A DNA stretch of 64,000 bases from Sphaerisporangium fuscum (GCF_018531465.1 NZ_JAHDTF010000032.1:1-64000); one strand, 5' to 3'. Shown: positions 55,548 through 64,000, numbered from the stretch's first letter. Numbers and translations are program-made. Notes: generated from the letters alone by a model not told the origin.

Positions 55548-56993
55548 TCAGGCGGCGAGTTGTTCGCGGATATCGGCGGTCACGTCCTCCTCCGCGCCGG
55601 TCGAACCTCTCAGCGAACCGGTCAGATCCTCTGCCGAGCCGACAGGGATTCCCGACAAACCGGCGCGATTCTCCACCGCGCCCACCGAATCCCCCGGCGT
55701 ACCGGCGACGTTCTCCACCGCACCCATCGAATCCCCCGGCGTACCGGCGGAATCGTCCACCGCGTCCATCGAATCTCCTGTCGAACCGGTGCGGGACTCC
55801 GCCGCGGCCACGTGATCTGCCGGCCTACCGGCGTGGGACTCCGCCGTGTCTACCGGATCTCCTGGCGTACGGGCGTGGGTCTCCGGCGAGGCGGCCGAGC
55901 GCTTCAGGGAAGCGGCACGGTGTTGCGCCGGTCGAGCCGTGCCTTCTTTGGGATGGGCCGGGTGCCCTACGTCGGCCGGGTCCGTAGTGGGGTTGGTCGG
56001 GTGCTCCGCTGGGGTGGCCGTACCCGATCGGCGGGGAGCGGCAGGACGTTTGCTCGCCGAGCGCGGGTGATCTCTCTTCTCGCTCGCCGGAAGGGGAACA
56101 GGGGCGGAGCCCGGCCGCGTCGCAGGGGGCGCGGCGATCGTCAGCGGTCTCGCTTGTCGGATCTCGGACTCGCTGCCGCCGGGCGCCGTGGCGGCGACTG
56201 GAACGCTGGCGGCAGACATCGTGGCGGCGGCTGGAACGCCCTCGCTGCCCACAGGCGTCACGGCAGGGGCTGAAACGCCCTCGGTGGCGGCAGACATCGC
56301 GGCGGGGGCTGGAACGCCCTCGCTGGCGGCAGACATCGTGACGGGGGCTGGAACGCCCTTGCTGCCCACAGACGTCACGGCAGGGGCTGAAACGCCCTCG
56401 CTGGCGGCAGACATCGCGGCGGGGGCTGGAACGCCCTCGCTGGCGGCAGACGTCGTGGCGGCGGCTGGGGCGCCGACGCCGCCGGCGTACGCGGGGGAAA
56501 CGGGTCGTGAGGGCTCGCCGGGCGAGGTGCCGGAGGAGTGGTCGCGCTGCCGGACCGGGCCGCCGAGCTCCCAGTCGCGTGTGCTGGAGGCGAGTTGATC
56601 CCGGGCGCGGTCGTCGAAGGCGGGCGCGGAGGGCCCCCGTTGCGTCTGGAAGCTGCTGACGCCGCGCCGGAGGTCGTGGCCGACGGATACGGCCTCGACC
56701 TCGGCGATGAAGCGCCGCTCGCCCTCGCGCTCGTAGGAGCGGATGCGCAGCTTGCCGTGGACGACCACCGGTTGACCGATCTTGACCGACTGGGCGACGT
56801 TGTCGGCGAGGGCGCGGTGGCACCGGACGGCGTAGTAGCTGGTCTCGCCGTCGTGCCAGGACTGGGACGACCTGTCGAAAAGGCGAGGGGTCGCGGCGAG
56901 GCGAAGTGAGGTCACACGCGTGCCGTCGTCGAAGTGGAACTGCCGAGGGTCGGCGACAACGTTGCCGGTCAACGTGATGTAAATGTCGTTCAT
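55548..56993 (-). CDS. ssb: single-stranded DNA-binding protein with long repeat tail
   Basis: 481 residues. Residues 1-112 form an SSB OB-fold (MNDIYITLTGNVVADPRQFHF ... VVVHGKLRIRSYEREG, in parts). The rest is a low-complexity, disordered tail: six to seven 13-residue repeats of the EGVPAPAAMSAAS type (about 175-260), a basic Pro/Arg/Lys stretch, and five to six 14-residue repeats of the AGTPGDSMGAVEN type near the end. The usual SSB tip (acidic, ending DIPF) is missing; it ends ADIREQLAA. ATG at 56993 with GGGAGG 5 bases upstream. Probably an accessory SSB; the housekeeping ssb (with rpsF/rpsR) must be elsewhere. Confidence 0.85.
   Translation of the reverse strand: MNDIYITLTGNVVADPRQFHFDDGTRVTSLRLAATPRLFDRSSQSWHDGETSYYAVRCHRALADNVAQSVKIGQPVVVHGKLRIRSYEREGERRFIAEVEAVSVGHDLRRGVSSFQTQRGPSAPAFDDRARDQLASSTRDWELGGPVRQRDHSSGTSPGEPSRPVSPAYAGGVGAPAAATTSAASEGVPAPAAMSAASEGVSAPAVTSVGSKGVPAPVTMSAASEGVPAPAAMSAATEGVSAPAVTPVGSEGVPAAATMSAASVPVAATAPGGSESEIRQARPLTIAAPPATRPGSAPVPLPASEKRDHPRSASKRPAAPRRSGTATPAEHPTNPTTDPADVGHPAHPKEGTARPAQHRAASLKRSAASPETHARTPGDPVDTAESHAGRPADHVAAAESRTGSTGDSMDAVDDSAGTPGDSMGAVENVAGTPGDSVGAVENRAGLSGIPVGSAEDLTGSLRGSTGAEEDVTADIREQLAA
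55590..55870. repeat. 42-base tandem repeats in the ssb 3' part
   Basis: About five to six head-to-tail units containing GAATCCCCCGGCGTACCGGC (plus-strand view), each coding for 14 residues. Two central copies are nearly identical; outer ones have diverged. The period is a multiple of three so copy number can change without a frameshift. Confidence 0.75.
56200..56480. repeat. 39-base tandem repeats in the ssb coding region
   Basis: Six to seven units of 39 bases (plus-strand view GCTGGAACGCCCTCGCTGGC and variants) coding for 13-residue repeats. They group into a higher-order 117-base unit of three, present twice. Frame-preserving period. Confidence 0.8.
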
Positions 56994-57000
56994 CGTGGCC

Positions 57001-57040
57001 TCCCATGACGGGCCGGCGGATGCTCCCCGCCGGCATGGGA
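57001..57040 (-). promoter_or_regulatory. hairpin covering part of the ssb ribosome binding site
   Basis: On the minus-strand transcript TCCCATGCCGGCGG pairs with CCGCCGGC and, after a bulge, CATGGGA. The last arm includes the first bases of the GGGAGG ribosome binding site of ssb. It could act as a terminator for the GTPase genes or as a translational switch; both are inference. Confidence 0.5.
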
Positions 57041-57146
57041 GCAGCTTGGCCGGTCCCGTCCCGCCCGACGGCCGCCGAACACGATTCTGTGGATGACCTG
57101 CGGCATCATCCCGGAAGGCTGTGGAAAAGCGGGCGTCGGAAGGAGG

Positions 57147-58796
57147 TCAGCGGCGGGCCGTGTCGAGGGCGGCGTGGAAATCGTTGTAGCGCTGAAGTTC
57201 CCGCTCGACCGGATCGATGACCATTTCCTTGGACAAGACTCCGACCTTGCGCCGCATCTCGCGTTCGAGCTGTTCGCGCTCGGTGCCGGCGCCGAGCACC
57301 ACGAAGTTGCGGCTGGCGATGGCCGACAGCAGGCCCAGACCAAGGACGCTGGCCATCATCAACCCCAGCCACGGCAGCACGGACACGTCGCCCAGCATGT
57401 GGAGGGGGGCCTGGCCGATCTTGGCGACTCCGTACAGCAGGATCGCGGCCGCCCAGCCGAGCCCCGCGACGAACAGCACCACCAGGAGGTACTGCCAGAT
57501 CTTGAGCGCCCACCACCACCGCGGGACGCGATCGAGACGCGGCGCGCTTTCGCCGAGCTCGTCCGACAGCACCTGCGGCAGCCTGCCGAGCTGCGACCGC
57601 GCGGCGTCCCGGACTCCGTTGCGCCATGCCTCCGGCATGCCGGTGCTGAGACTGTCGGCCAGCGCCTGCACGGCGGTCTCGACCTCGGCGGGCTGAGCGC
57701 TCACCGAGGCCGCCGTAACCGCCTTGATCTCGTCACGGAGGTTGCCCAGGCGCAGACTGTTCAACGGGTCGGGGCGCAGGCGGGCGGCCCAGCGCGCGTA
57801 CGGCCAGCCCACCCAGTCGATGGAACGGACACCGTAGATGTTCTCCATCGCCTCGCCGACGGCGCTGACCCCCACCGCGTCGCAGAGCGCGTCGGTCAGC
57901 CCTTCCTGCCTGGCGAGGTCGACGGTGGGCTGCACGGTCATCGCGTCGGACGCCGGCATGACCTTGGTCAGCCGGGTCATGATGCGGTCGAGGTCGGCCT
58001 CGAGGCGCTGGACGGCCGCGCGCCGGCCTGCCACGGACTCCGCGAGCACGCTCTTGAGGCTGTTGACCCCCCTGCCCGTGGTGGCGGAGGTCGGGACGAT
58101 GCGGGGGTGCTGCACGCCTTCACGCTTGAGCAGGTCGGACAGGTCGACGACGCACTCGGCGAGCTCCTCCGGGGCCAGCTTGTCGGCCTGGTTGAGCGCG
58201 AAGACGGTGACGGCCTCGTGTCCGGCGAGCTCGCTGACGTAGGTGCGGTGGGTGGCCGCGTCGGCGTACTTCTGAGGGTCGAGCACCCACACGATCAGGT
58301 CGGCCACCTGGATCAGGCGGTCGGCCTCGTGGTCGGTGATCGCGCGAATCGAGTCGTGGTCGGGCAGGTCGAGCAGGATGAGGCCGTGGAGCTGGCTCTC
58401 GCCCTTGTCGAGGGCGCTGGCGCGGGCGAAACGGTGCCGCCACTGGATCTGCAGCCAGTCGAGGAGAGGCCCGGCCCCGTCGAGCCCCCAGACGCACGCG
58501 TGCGTACGGGCCGTGGTGGGCCGGCGTACGCCGGTCGGGGACAGTTCGAGGCCCGAGATGCGGTTGAACAGCGACGATTTGCCGCTGCCGGTGCCACCGG
58601 CGAGAGCGACCACGGTGTGCTCGCCGGACAGCTTCAGGCGGTCGCCGGCACGCAGGAGCAGCTGCCCCGCATCGGTGATCAAGGCGGGATCGACCCGTCC
58701 GGGGCCGAGCTCCACGACCTTCGCCAGGGCCGTGAGTCTGGTGCCCAGGTCGTTGCGCGTCTCAAGCGTCCCGGGACGCGCGCCAGTGACTGTCAT
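57147..58796 (-). CDS. YfjP-like membrane-associated GTPase
   Basis: 549 residues. The G domain has the P-loop GGTGSGKSSLFN (about residues 67-78), G3 DLPDHDS and G4 NQAD, with switch-region TTARTHACVWG. The C-terminal third carries two to three membrane helices (YLLVVLFVAGLGWAAAILLYG; LPWLGLMMASVLGLGLL) and a cytoplasmic helical tail. ATG at 58796 overlaps the stop of the upstream GTPase (ATGA); the long frame beyond it is rejected. Function unknown; the pairing with a dynamin-like GTPase suggests a two-part membrane-remodelling or scaffold role. Confidence 0.88.
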   Translation of the reverse strand: MTVTGARPGTLETRNDLGTRLTALAKVVELGPGRVDPALITDAGQLLLRAGDRLKLSGEHTVVALAGGTGSGKSSLFNRISGLELSPTGVRRPTTARTHACVWGLDGAGPLLDWLQIQWRHRFARASALDKGESQLHGLILLDLPDHDSIRAITDHEADRLIQVADLIVWVLDPQKYADAATHRTYVSELAGHEAVTVFALNQADKLAPEELAECVVDLSDLLKREGVQHPRIVPTSATTGRGVNSLKSVLAESVAGRRAAVQRLEADLDRIMTRLTKVMPASDAMTVQPTVDLARQEGLTDALCDAVGVSAVGEAMENIYGVRSIDWVGWPYARWAARLRPDPLNSLRLGNLRDEIKAVTAASVSAQPAEVETAVQALADSLSTGMPEAWRNGVRDAARSQLGRLPQVLSDELGESAPRLDRVPRWWWALKIWQYLLVVLFVAGLGWAAAILLYGVAKIGQAPLHMLGDVSVLPWLGLMMASVLGLGLLSAIASRNFVVLGAGTEREQLEREMRRKVGVLSKEMVIDPVERELQRYNDFHAALDTARR

Positions 58797-61021
58797 CGGG
58801 CGACCTCGAGGTTGTACGTTGCCTGGTAGAGCCGCTTGGCGGCGGTCTCGTCGGGGATCCCGGCCTCGTCCAGAAGCCGGACGTATCTGAAGGTCTCCTC
58901 GTCGAACAGCACGCTGACACGGGCGCGCAGGTCGCTGCGGGCCTTGGTGCCGATGATGCGCAACGGCTCGGCGCCGAGCACGCCGCGCAGCAGGCGCTCG
59001 GGCAGGGTGCCGGTGCCGGAGGCCGCCGCGACGTCGGAGCTCCCGTAACCGAGCAGGCCGATCATGAAGATCAGCGAGAGCGCCTCCTCGTCGAAGGAGA
59101 CCAGCTTGGCCACCGATCGCTTGGCGACGCCGCCGGAGCGGATCAGCGCGACCAGATGCTCCTGCCAGGCGGCGACCATGCGGGCGACCTGAGGGGCGAA
59201 GTCGCCGGACGGGCTTCCGAGATCGGCCCCGGCGAGGGTGTCGCCGCCCTCGCGCTGCCGCCATCTCGCGACCACCTCTTCGGCCGCCCGCTGCCCGGCC
59301 GAAATGATCACGGATTCGAGCGCGGCCCGCAGGGCCGTCTTGAAGGCGTGCAGCCGGGCGGGGGTCTGCTGGCCCGCCTTCGACGCCAGGCGGCCCGGAC
59401 GGCGCAGGTGCAAGGTCTTCACCAGCTCGCCGGAACCGGCGAACTCCTGCCAGCGGGCCAGGACCTCACCGCGCAGGAGCGAACCGTCGCCGGTCGCCTG
59501 GTCGATCGTCGAGGCGGCGCGCATGTAGGCGGCGTCCACGTCGGACCGCAGCTCCGTGCGCAGGGCGACCTGGGCCTCCAGGTGGCGCGCGAGGGCGGGG
59601 ATCCGGTTGCGGAAGCTGTTCAGCACGCCCTGGAGGGTGGCCTCGACGGCCTGGTCGCGCCGCTGGTCGTCCACCGAAAGCTCGGTGAGCCACATGCGCA
59701 GCTCCGCGACCTCCTCGTCGGGGAGGCGTCCGCCGGTGACCTTCGCCTCGTTGATGACGAAACGGTCGACGTCACCGAGGCCGTACTCCTTCAGCATCCG
59801 CGAGAAGTGCTTGTCGATCACCTCACGGGACCGGAGCGGCACGCGCGAGAGCACGATGGCCAGGCGGGCGCCCCGCTCCTTGGCTCGGCGCAGGAGATTC
59901 CACGCGGGGGCGTCGGCGTAGCGGGTCGCCGTGGTGACGAAGACCCACAGGTCGGCGGCGTCGAGCATGCGGTGGGCGACGTCGTGGTGGGGCTCGATCA
60001 CCGAGTCGATGTCGGGGGTGTCGAGCAGGGCGACCCCTTGGGGCAGCCGCTCGCTGGAGGCGAGGACGAGGTTCTCCAGAGAGCCCTCGGGCCCCGGCCG
60101 CTCGACGCGCGTCATACCGGCGAGAACGTCGCCCTTGGCGAACCACTCCAGGTCGTCGGGGTGGCAGGCCAGCACGGGGGTGCCGGTGGTCGGACGGCGC
60201 ACGCCGGTGACGCTGACCTTCGCGGCGGCGAGGGTGTTCACCAGGGTCGACTTGCCGGCTCCCGTGGACCCGGCGACGACGATCAGCGCGGGCGCGGTGC
60301 TCATGTGCACGCGCGGGATCACGTAGTTCTCGATCTGGGCGAGCAGCTCGGCCTGGGCCTTGCGCGCCTCCTCGGCGCCGGGCACGTCGAGGCCGAACGT
60401 GAGCCCGGTGACGCTGTCCTTCAGACCCGCCAGCGCCGCGGTCAGGGCACGCGAGACGGGCTTGGGGAGCGGCACCTCGCGCACCCGCTCGAACGGCGGG
60501 AGGTCCCCCTCGCCACCTTCGAGGGAGGACGGCGACAAGCCCTCGTCGGACGAGCCGCTCTCCTCGGCGTCGGCGTCATCGTGCCCGTCGGCCCGCGGCT
60601 CGGATCCGCCGTCGAAAAGCGTGGCGGCCCCCTGCTCGGACCCACCCTCGAAGAACGTGGCGGCCCGCTGCTCGGATCCGTCGTCGGAGGACGTGGTGGT
60701 GGCGCCGCCTCCGGCCACGAGGACGTCGGCGACGCCGGTCTCGCGGCCTAGGTGCTCGTCGCTCTCGCCCCCGGCGGTGCCGGGCGCGCGGCTCTCGCCG
60801 GACGTGCCGCTCGCGGCCTCCGGCATGCCCGGGTCGTCGCGGTCGGCTTCGCCTGCTCGGCCGCCGGTGGAACGCGGATCGTCGTCACCGGCCGGGATCG
60901 CCTGGAACGCTAAGGTCTGCTCCCCCGGCTTCTCGGGGTTGTCGTCCTCCTCGATCACCGGCTCGCCCGACTGCTCGGCGCGCTCATCGGCGCTCTCCGT
61001 CTTGTTCGCAGCCGACTTCAC
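58793..61021 (-). CDS. dynamin-like GTPase with acidic repeat-bearing N-terminus
   Basis: 742 residues. The first 180 are acidic and disordered, containing three copies of a GSEQxAATxFDG-type repeat (about 115-150). The G domain follows: P-loop GSTGAGKSTLVN near residue 255, G3 DTPDIDS, but the G4 position reads LSRVPL instead of NKxD, so nucleotide specificity may be relaxed. The C-terminal 350 residues are helical with one hydrophobic segment (ALSLIFMIGLLGYG). GTG at 61021 overlaps the cysG stop (GTGA) and its own stop overlaps the next GTPase (ATGA). Confidence 0.87.
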   Translation of the reverse strand: MKSAANKTESADERAEQSGEPVIEEDDNPEKPGEQTLAFQAIPAGDDDPRSTGGRAGEADRDDPGMPEAASGTSGESRAPGTAGGESDEHLGRETGVADVLVAGGGATTTSSDDGSEQRAATFFEGGSEQGAATLFDGGSEPRADGHDDADAEESGSSDEGLSPSSLEGGEGDLPPFERVREVPLPKPVSRALTAALAGLKDSVTGLTFGLDVPGAEEARKAQAELLAQIENYVIPRVHMSTAPALIVVAGSTGAGKSTLVNTLAAAKVSVTGVRRPTTGTPVLACHPDDLEWFAKGDVLAGMTRVERPGPEGSLENLVLASSERLPQGVALLDTPDIDSVIEPHHDVAHRMLDAADLWVFVTTATRYADAPAWNLLRRAKERGARLAIVLSRVPLRSREVIDKHFSRMLKEYGLGDVDRFVINEAKVTGGRLPDEEVAELRMWLTELSVDDQRRDQAVEATLQGVLNSFRNRIPALARHLEAQVALRTELRSDVDAAYMRAASTIDQATGDGSLLRGEVLARWQEFAGSGELVKTLHLRRPGRLASKAGQQTPARLHAFKTALRAALESVIISAGQRAAEEVVARWRQREGGDTLAGADLGSPSGDFAPQVARMVAAWQEHLVALIRSGGVAKRSVAKLVSFDEEALSLIFMIGLLGYGSSDVAAASGTGTLPERLLRGVLGAEPLRIIGTKARSDLRARVSVLFDEETFRYVRLLDEAGIPDETAAKRLYQATYNLEVAR

Positions 61022-62253
61022 GGAACCCGCTCCGCTCGCACCATATCGATCTCCTGGCCGACCCTGACGACGTCACCGACGACCACGATCGCCGGGGGCC
61101 GCGTCCCAGCGGCGATCACGCGCTCCGCCACCGTGGAGAGGGTGGCATGAAGAGCTCGCTGGGTCGGAAGAGTACCGTCCTGTACCACCATTACGGGGGT
61201 TTCCGGCGAACGTCCGTCTCGTATGAGTCTGTCGGCGATCGTGGCTATTCGTTCAACAGCCATCAGAAGTACCAGGGTTCCCTGTGATCTCGCCAGTCCC
61301 GCCCAGTCAACAGTTGATTTCGGATCATCGGGCGTGACGTGAACGGAAATGACATGGAACTCCTGGCTGACCCCCCGATGGGTGACCGGGACGCCGGCGG
61401 TGGCGGGAACGGCCACCGCGCTGGTCACTCCGGGGACCACGAGGACGGGGATGCCGGCCCGCGCGCAGGCGAGCATCTCTTCCCCGCCCCGGCCGAAGAC
61501 GAAGGGGTCGCCGCCCTTGAGCCGGACGACGAACTTGCCCTGCCTGGCATGCTCGATCAACGCCTCGTTGATCTTCTCCTGGGCCAGGTAGCGGCCGTAC
61601 GGGATCTTGGCGGCGTCGATCAGCTCGACATCGGGCGCCAGCTCGTCGAGCAGGGCGCGGGGGGCGAGGCGGTCGGCGACGACCACGTCGGCCTGCGCCA
61701 GGAGCTGACGGCCGCGCACGGTGATCAGGCCGGGGTCGCCGGGGCCGCCACCCACCAGGGCGACGCCGACGGGCTTGGTGCGGTTGCGCCGGGCCTCGAC
61801 CGTGCCGTCGCGCAGGGCGCCGACAACGGCGTCCCGGATTCCGGCGGCGCGGCGGGGGTCGCCTCCGGCCGTCACGGCCACGCTGATCTCGTCGACGCGC
61901 CCGCTGGCCGGCGTCCACGCCGCCGAGGCGTCGCGGTCGTCGGCGCGCACGCACCAGACGCGCTTGGCCTCCGCCTCGGCGGCCACGGCGGCGTTCACCG
62001 TACGGTCGTCGGTGCAGGCCTGGACGAGCCACGCGCCGTCGCAGTCGCCGACCTGGTAGCGGCGGCGCTCCCAGGTGATCAGACCGTCGGCGATCAGGTC
62101 GTCGAGCGCCGGCGTGACGCTGGGGGACACGAGGGTGACCGAGGCACCCGCTTCGAGCAGGGTGGGCACCCTGCGCTGGGCCACGCGCCCGCCTCCGACG
62201 ACGAGCACGCGCCTGCCGTTGAGACGCAGACCGAGCAGGTAGGGCGACGACAT
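61018..62253 (-). CDS. cysG: siroheme synthase (precorrin-2 dehydrogenase + uroporphyrinogen-III methyltransferase)
   Basis: 411 residues. N-terminal Met8/CysG-N domain with the Rossmann loop [14 protein letters not shown] (residues about 15-28); C-terminal SUMT domain with [29 protein letters not shown] and [20 protein letters not shown]. It makes precorrin-2 and oxidises it toward sirohydrochlorin for siroheme (sulfite/nitrite reductases) and can supply cobalamin synthesis. ATG at 62253. Its stop overlaps the GTPase start, an arrangement discussed in the findings. cobT lies upstream on the same strand. Confidence 0.94.
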   Translation of the reverse strand: MSSPYLLGLRLNGRRVLVVGGGRVAQRRVPTLLEAGASVTLVSPSVTPALDDLIADGLITWERRRYQVGDCDGAWLVQACTDDRTVNAAVAAEAEAKRVWCVRADDRDASAAWTPASGRVDEISVAVTAGGDPRRAAGIRDAVVGALRDGTVEARRNRTKPVGVALVGGGPGDPGLITVRGRQLLAQADVVVADRLAPRALLDELAPDVELIDAAKIPYGRYLAQEKINEALIEHARQGKFVVRLKGGDPFVFGRGGEEMLACARAGIPVLVVPGVTSAVAVPATAGVPVTHRGVSQEFHVISVHVTPDDPKSTVDWAGLARSQGTLVLLMAVERIATIADRLIRDGRSPETPVMVVQDGTLPTQRALHATLSTVAERVIAAGTRPPAIVVVGDVVRVGQEIDMVRAERVP

Positions 62254-62411
62254 GGGGCGGTGTTCCCTTTCCCGGGAAGAGGCGAAACCGGTTGTCCGTG
62301 GAGTAAACCTACAGGCCCCCGGTGGCCGGAGGCACAGCCTGCCTGCCCTCGAGAAACGGCGAAAGCCCCACCGTCGGCCGGCAGTGGATCACACGAGCGT
62401 GAGGTGACGGA

Positions 62412-63641
62412 TCAGAGGGGATGGTCCGCGGCGGCGTGGGCGTCCTTGTCGGTGACGCCGGCGGAGTCGAAGGTGGCCACCTCGTGCATGACGCGGACGG
62501 CGGCGCTCACCAGGGGGTAGGCCAGCAGGGCGCCGGTGCCCTCGCCGAGCCGCAGTTCGAGATCGACCAGGGCGCGGAGGCCGAGGTGGTCGAGCGCGAT
62601 CGCGTGCCCGGGCTCGGCCGAGCGGTGCCCGGCCACACAGTGGTCGACGGCATCGGGCGCCAGCGCGGCCGCCACCAGCGCGGCGGACCCGGCGATGACG
62701 CCGTCCAGGATGACGGGGACGCGAGCCGCGGCGGCGCCGAGGACGAACCCCGCGATGGCGGCGTGCTCCAGCCCCCCGACCGCCGCGAGCCTGCGCAGCA
62801 CTTCGTGGAAGTCTTCACGTCCGTCCAGGACGGCGCGCCGCGGAACACCATCCGCGTCCGGCACGGCTCCGGACGCCCCTCCGGGCCGCACCCCATCGCC
62901 GGGCACGCCTCCGGAGGACGCCCCGGTCGCGGCGGGGTTCGTGACGGTGGCCGGGAGGAGGCCGTTGGTCTCGAGGGCTCGGTGGACCATGGAGATCTTG
63001 TGGTGCAGGGTCTCGGCGTCGACGCCGGTCCCCCTGCCGGTGGCGGCGGCGGGGTCGCTGCCGGTGAAGGCGCAGATCAGGGCGGCGGAGGCGGTGGTGT
63101 TCGCGATGCCCATGTCGCCGGTGACCAGGCAGGCCGCGCCGCCCTCGACCAGCTCGCGGGCGACCGAGATGCCGGCTTCGAGGGCCGCCACCGCCTGGGG
63201 GACGCTCATGGCGGGCCCGAGCGTCATGTCGGCGGTGCCGTAGGCGACCTTGCGCGCGACCAGCCCGGACGCGGGAGGAAGATCGGAGGCGACACCGACG
63301 TCGACCACGGTCACCGTCGTGCCGGCCTGTGCCGCGAAGGCGTTGGCGACGGCTCCGCCCCCGAGGAAGTTCGCCACCATCTGGGTGGTGACCTCCTGCG
63401 GCCACGGCGTGACGCCCTGGGCGTGGACGCCGTGGTCGGCGGCGAAGATGGCGAGGGCCGCCGGGACGGGGAGCGGCGGCGGGCAGGCTCCCGCGACTCC
63501 GGCGAGCCGCACCGCGACGTCCTCCAGCACGCCGAGCGAGCCGCGCGGCTTGGTCAGGCGGTCCTGGTGGGCCCGGGCCTCGGCCATGGCCTCCTGGTCG
63601 GCGGGCCGGATCGCCGCCAGGGTCTGGGTGAGGAGTTCCAT
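62412..63641 (-). CDS. cobT: nicotinate-nucleotide--dimethylbenzimidazole phosphoribosyltransferase
   Basis: 409 residues; transfers ribose phosphate to dimethylbenzimidazole for the lower ligand of cobalamin. Seen are SLGVLEDVAVRLAG, FAADHGVHAQGVT, TGDMGIANTTASAAL, GAAAARVPVILDGVIAG and the catalytic Glu in LRLGEGTGALLAYP. Between about residues 236 and 275 is a Gly/Ala/Pro-rich insertion (TNPAATGASSGGVPGDGV...) longer than in most CobT. ATG at 63641 lies 3 bases after the upstream stop, so it is probably co-translated. Confidence 0.94.
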   Translation of the reverse strand: MELLTQTLAAIRPADQEAMAEARAHQDRLTKPRGSLGVLEDVAVRLAGVAGACPPPLPVPAALAIFAADHGVHAQGVTPWPQEVTTQMVANFLGGGAVANAFAAQAGTTVTVVDVGVASDLPPASGLVARKVAYGTADMTLGPAMSVPQAVAALEAGISVARELVEGGAACLVTGDMGIANTTASAALICAFTGSDPAAATGRGTGVDAETLHHKISMVHRALETNGLLPATVTNPAATGASSGGVPGDGVRPGGASGAVPDADGVPRRAVLDGREDFHEVLRRLAAVGGLEHAAIAGFVLGAAAARVPVILDGVIAGSAALVAAALAPDAVDHCVAGHRSAEPGHAIALDHLGLRALVDLELRLGEGTGALLAYPLVSAAVRVMHEVATFDSAGVTDKDAHAAADHPL

Positions 63642-63644
63642 GCG

Positions 63645-64000
63645 TCAGACGAGCCCGTCGGCCATGGCGGCCTCGTCGCCGGACAGCTTGCGCACGCGCG
63701 GCGCCCCGGCGCGTACGTCCTGCTCGGCATCGTCCACGAGCTCAGCCTCCTCCAGTGACCCGAATCCGCGCAGGGACAGCCGTTCGCCCTGCACTTCGAG
63801 AAGCTCTTCATCAGATTCGTCCGGAACAAGCGGCTTCGCAAGGTTCCGGAGGCGATCGTCTTCCACCGGCCACGGCTCGACCGCCGCGAGGATCTCCTCT
63901 TCGGCCTCCAGCAGGAGGTCGCCGCCCTCCGGGAACCGGTCGGGCGCAGGCTCGGCGGCGGACGGCTCGGCGGTCGCCAGCGCCTGCTCGTACCGCGCGA
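63645..64000 (-). CDS. acidic protein, C-terminal part only (runs off the window)
   Basis: The minus-strand frame is open from the right edge to the TGA at 63645, giving at least 118 residues. The visible part is rich in Glu, Asp, Ala and Pro (EGGDLLLEAEEEILAAV; PDESDEELLEV) and ends RKLSGDEAAMADGLV. It ends 3 bases before cobT and so probably belongs to the same cobalamin-linked operon. I do not recognise it; it may be a disordered tail of a larger enzyme. GTG at 63866 is an in-frame alternative start but the open frame continues. Confidence 0.65.
   Translation of the reverse strand, partial: ARYEQALATAEPSAAEPAPDRFPEGGDLLLEAEEEILAAVEPWPVEDDRLRNLAKPLVPDESDEELLEVQGERLSLRGFGSLEEAELVDDAEQDVRAGAPRVRKLSGDEAAMADGLV

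Overview
The window is about 64 kb of very GC-rich DNA from an actinobacterium, most likely of the order Streptosporangiales (Streptosporangium/Nonomuraea-like); this placement is inference. Supporting features are the paired clpP1-clpP2 genes, a bL37 micro-gene, a mycothiol-type DsbA/nitroreductase homologue, an XRE/DUF5753-type regulator next to a RsbW-like ATPase, an actinobacterial rRNA leader, a c-di-AMP (ydaO) riboswitch ahead of a secreted hydrolase, a TTA (bldA-type) codon in a response regulator and many GTG or leaderless starts. No insertion sequence, prophage, CRISPR array or replication origin was seen. Most of the window is chromosomal core; accessory character concentrates at about 42-48 kb and 54-57 kb.

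Layout. 1-0.7 kb: 5' end of a 16S rRNA gene leaving the window on the minus strand, with leader and two promoters. 0.7-10.6 kb (minus): valS, clpX, clpP2, clpP1, a CPA1 Na+/H+ antiporter, tig (protein quality control and tRNA charging), then an XRE regulator divergent from an anti-sigma-like ATPase. 11.4-13.9 kb: tRNA-Pro(UGG), tRNA-Gly(UCC), a secreted one-domain lectin and gdhA. 14-19.4 kb: a flavin disulfide reductase, a TIGR03086-type protein, bL37, deoR-galT, and the riboswitch-controlled hydrolase. 19.5-28.3 kb: site-2 protease, atypical response regulator, SpoIIE phosphatase, Eis-like acetyltransferase, rpiB, def, aldehyde dehydrogenase and nitroreductase homologue. 28.6-42.9 kb: pepN, unknown protein, amidase, NERD protein, ilvD, WYL protein, FmdB, HNH nuclease, prolyl oligopeptidase, purU and small genes, NUDIX.

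42.9-47.2 kb (minus) is the most intriguing part: an XRE/TPR regulator translationally coupled (ATGA) to a GNAT acetyltransferase, followed by a 24-residue basic micro-peptide translationally coupled (GTGA) to a 673-residue TPR protein with an NTPase-like N-terminus lacking a P-loop. I do not recognise this pair as a named system. 47.5-54.4 kb: small conserved gene, MscS channel, truncated haemoglobin, GH13 glucosidase, ettA and a membrane diguanylate cyclase.

54.4-57 kb: about 1.2 kb of repeat-rich DNA with a decayed UvrA-like fragment, next to an unusual single-stranded-DNA-binding protein whose long tail is built from 13-residue and 14-residue tandem repeats. 57.1-64 kb (minus): cobT, cysG and two membrane/dynamin-like GTPases; cysG and the two GTPases overlap stop-to-start (GTGA, ATGA), so siroheme synthesis and a GTPase pair are translated together. 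An acidic reading frame runs off the right edge.
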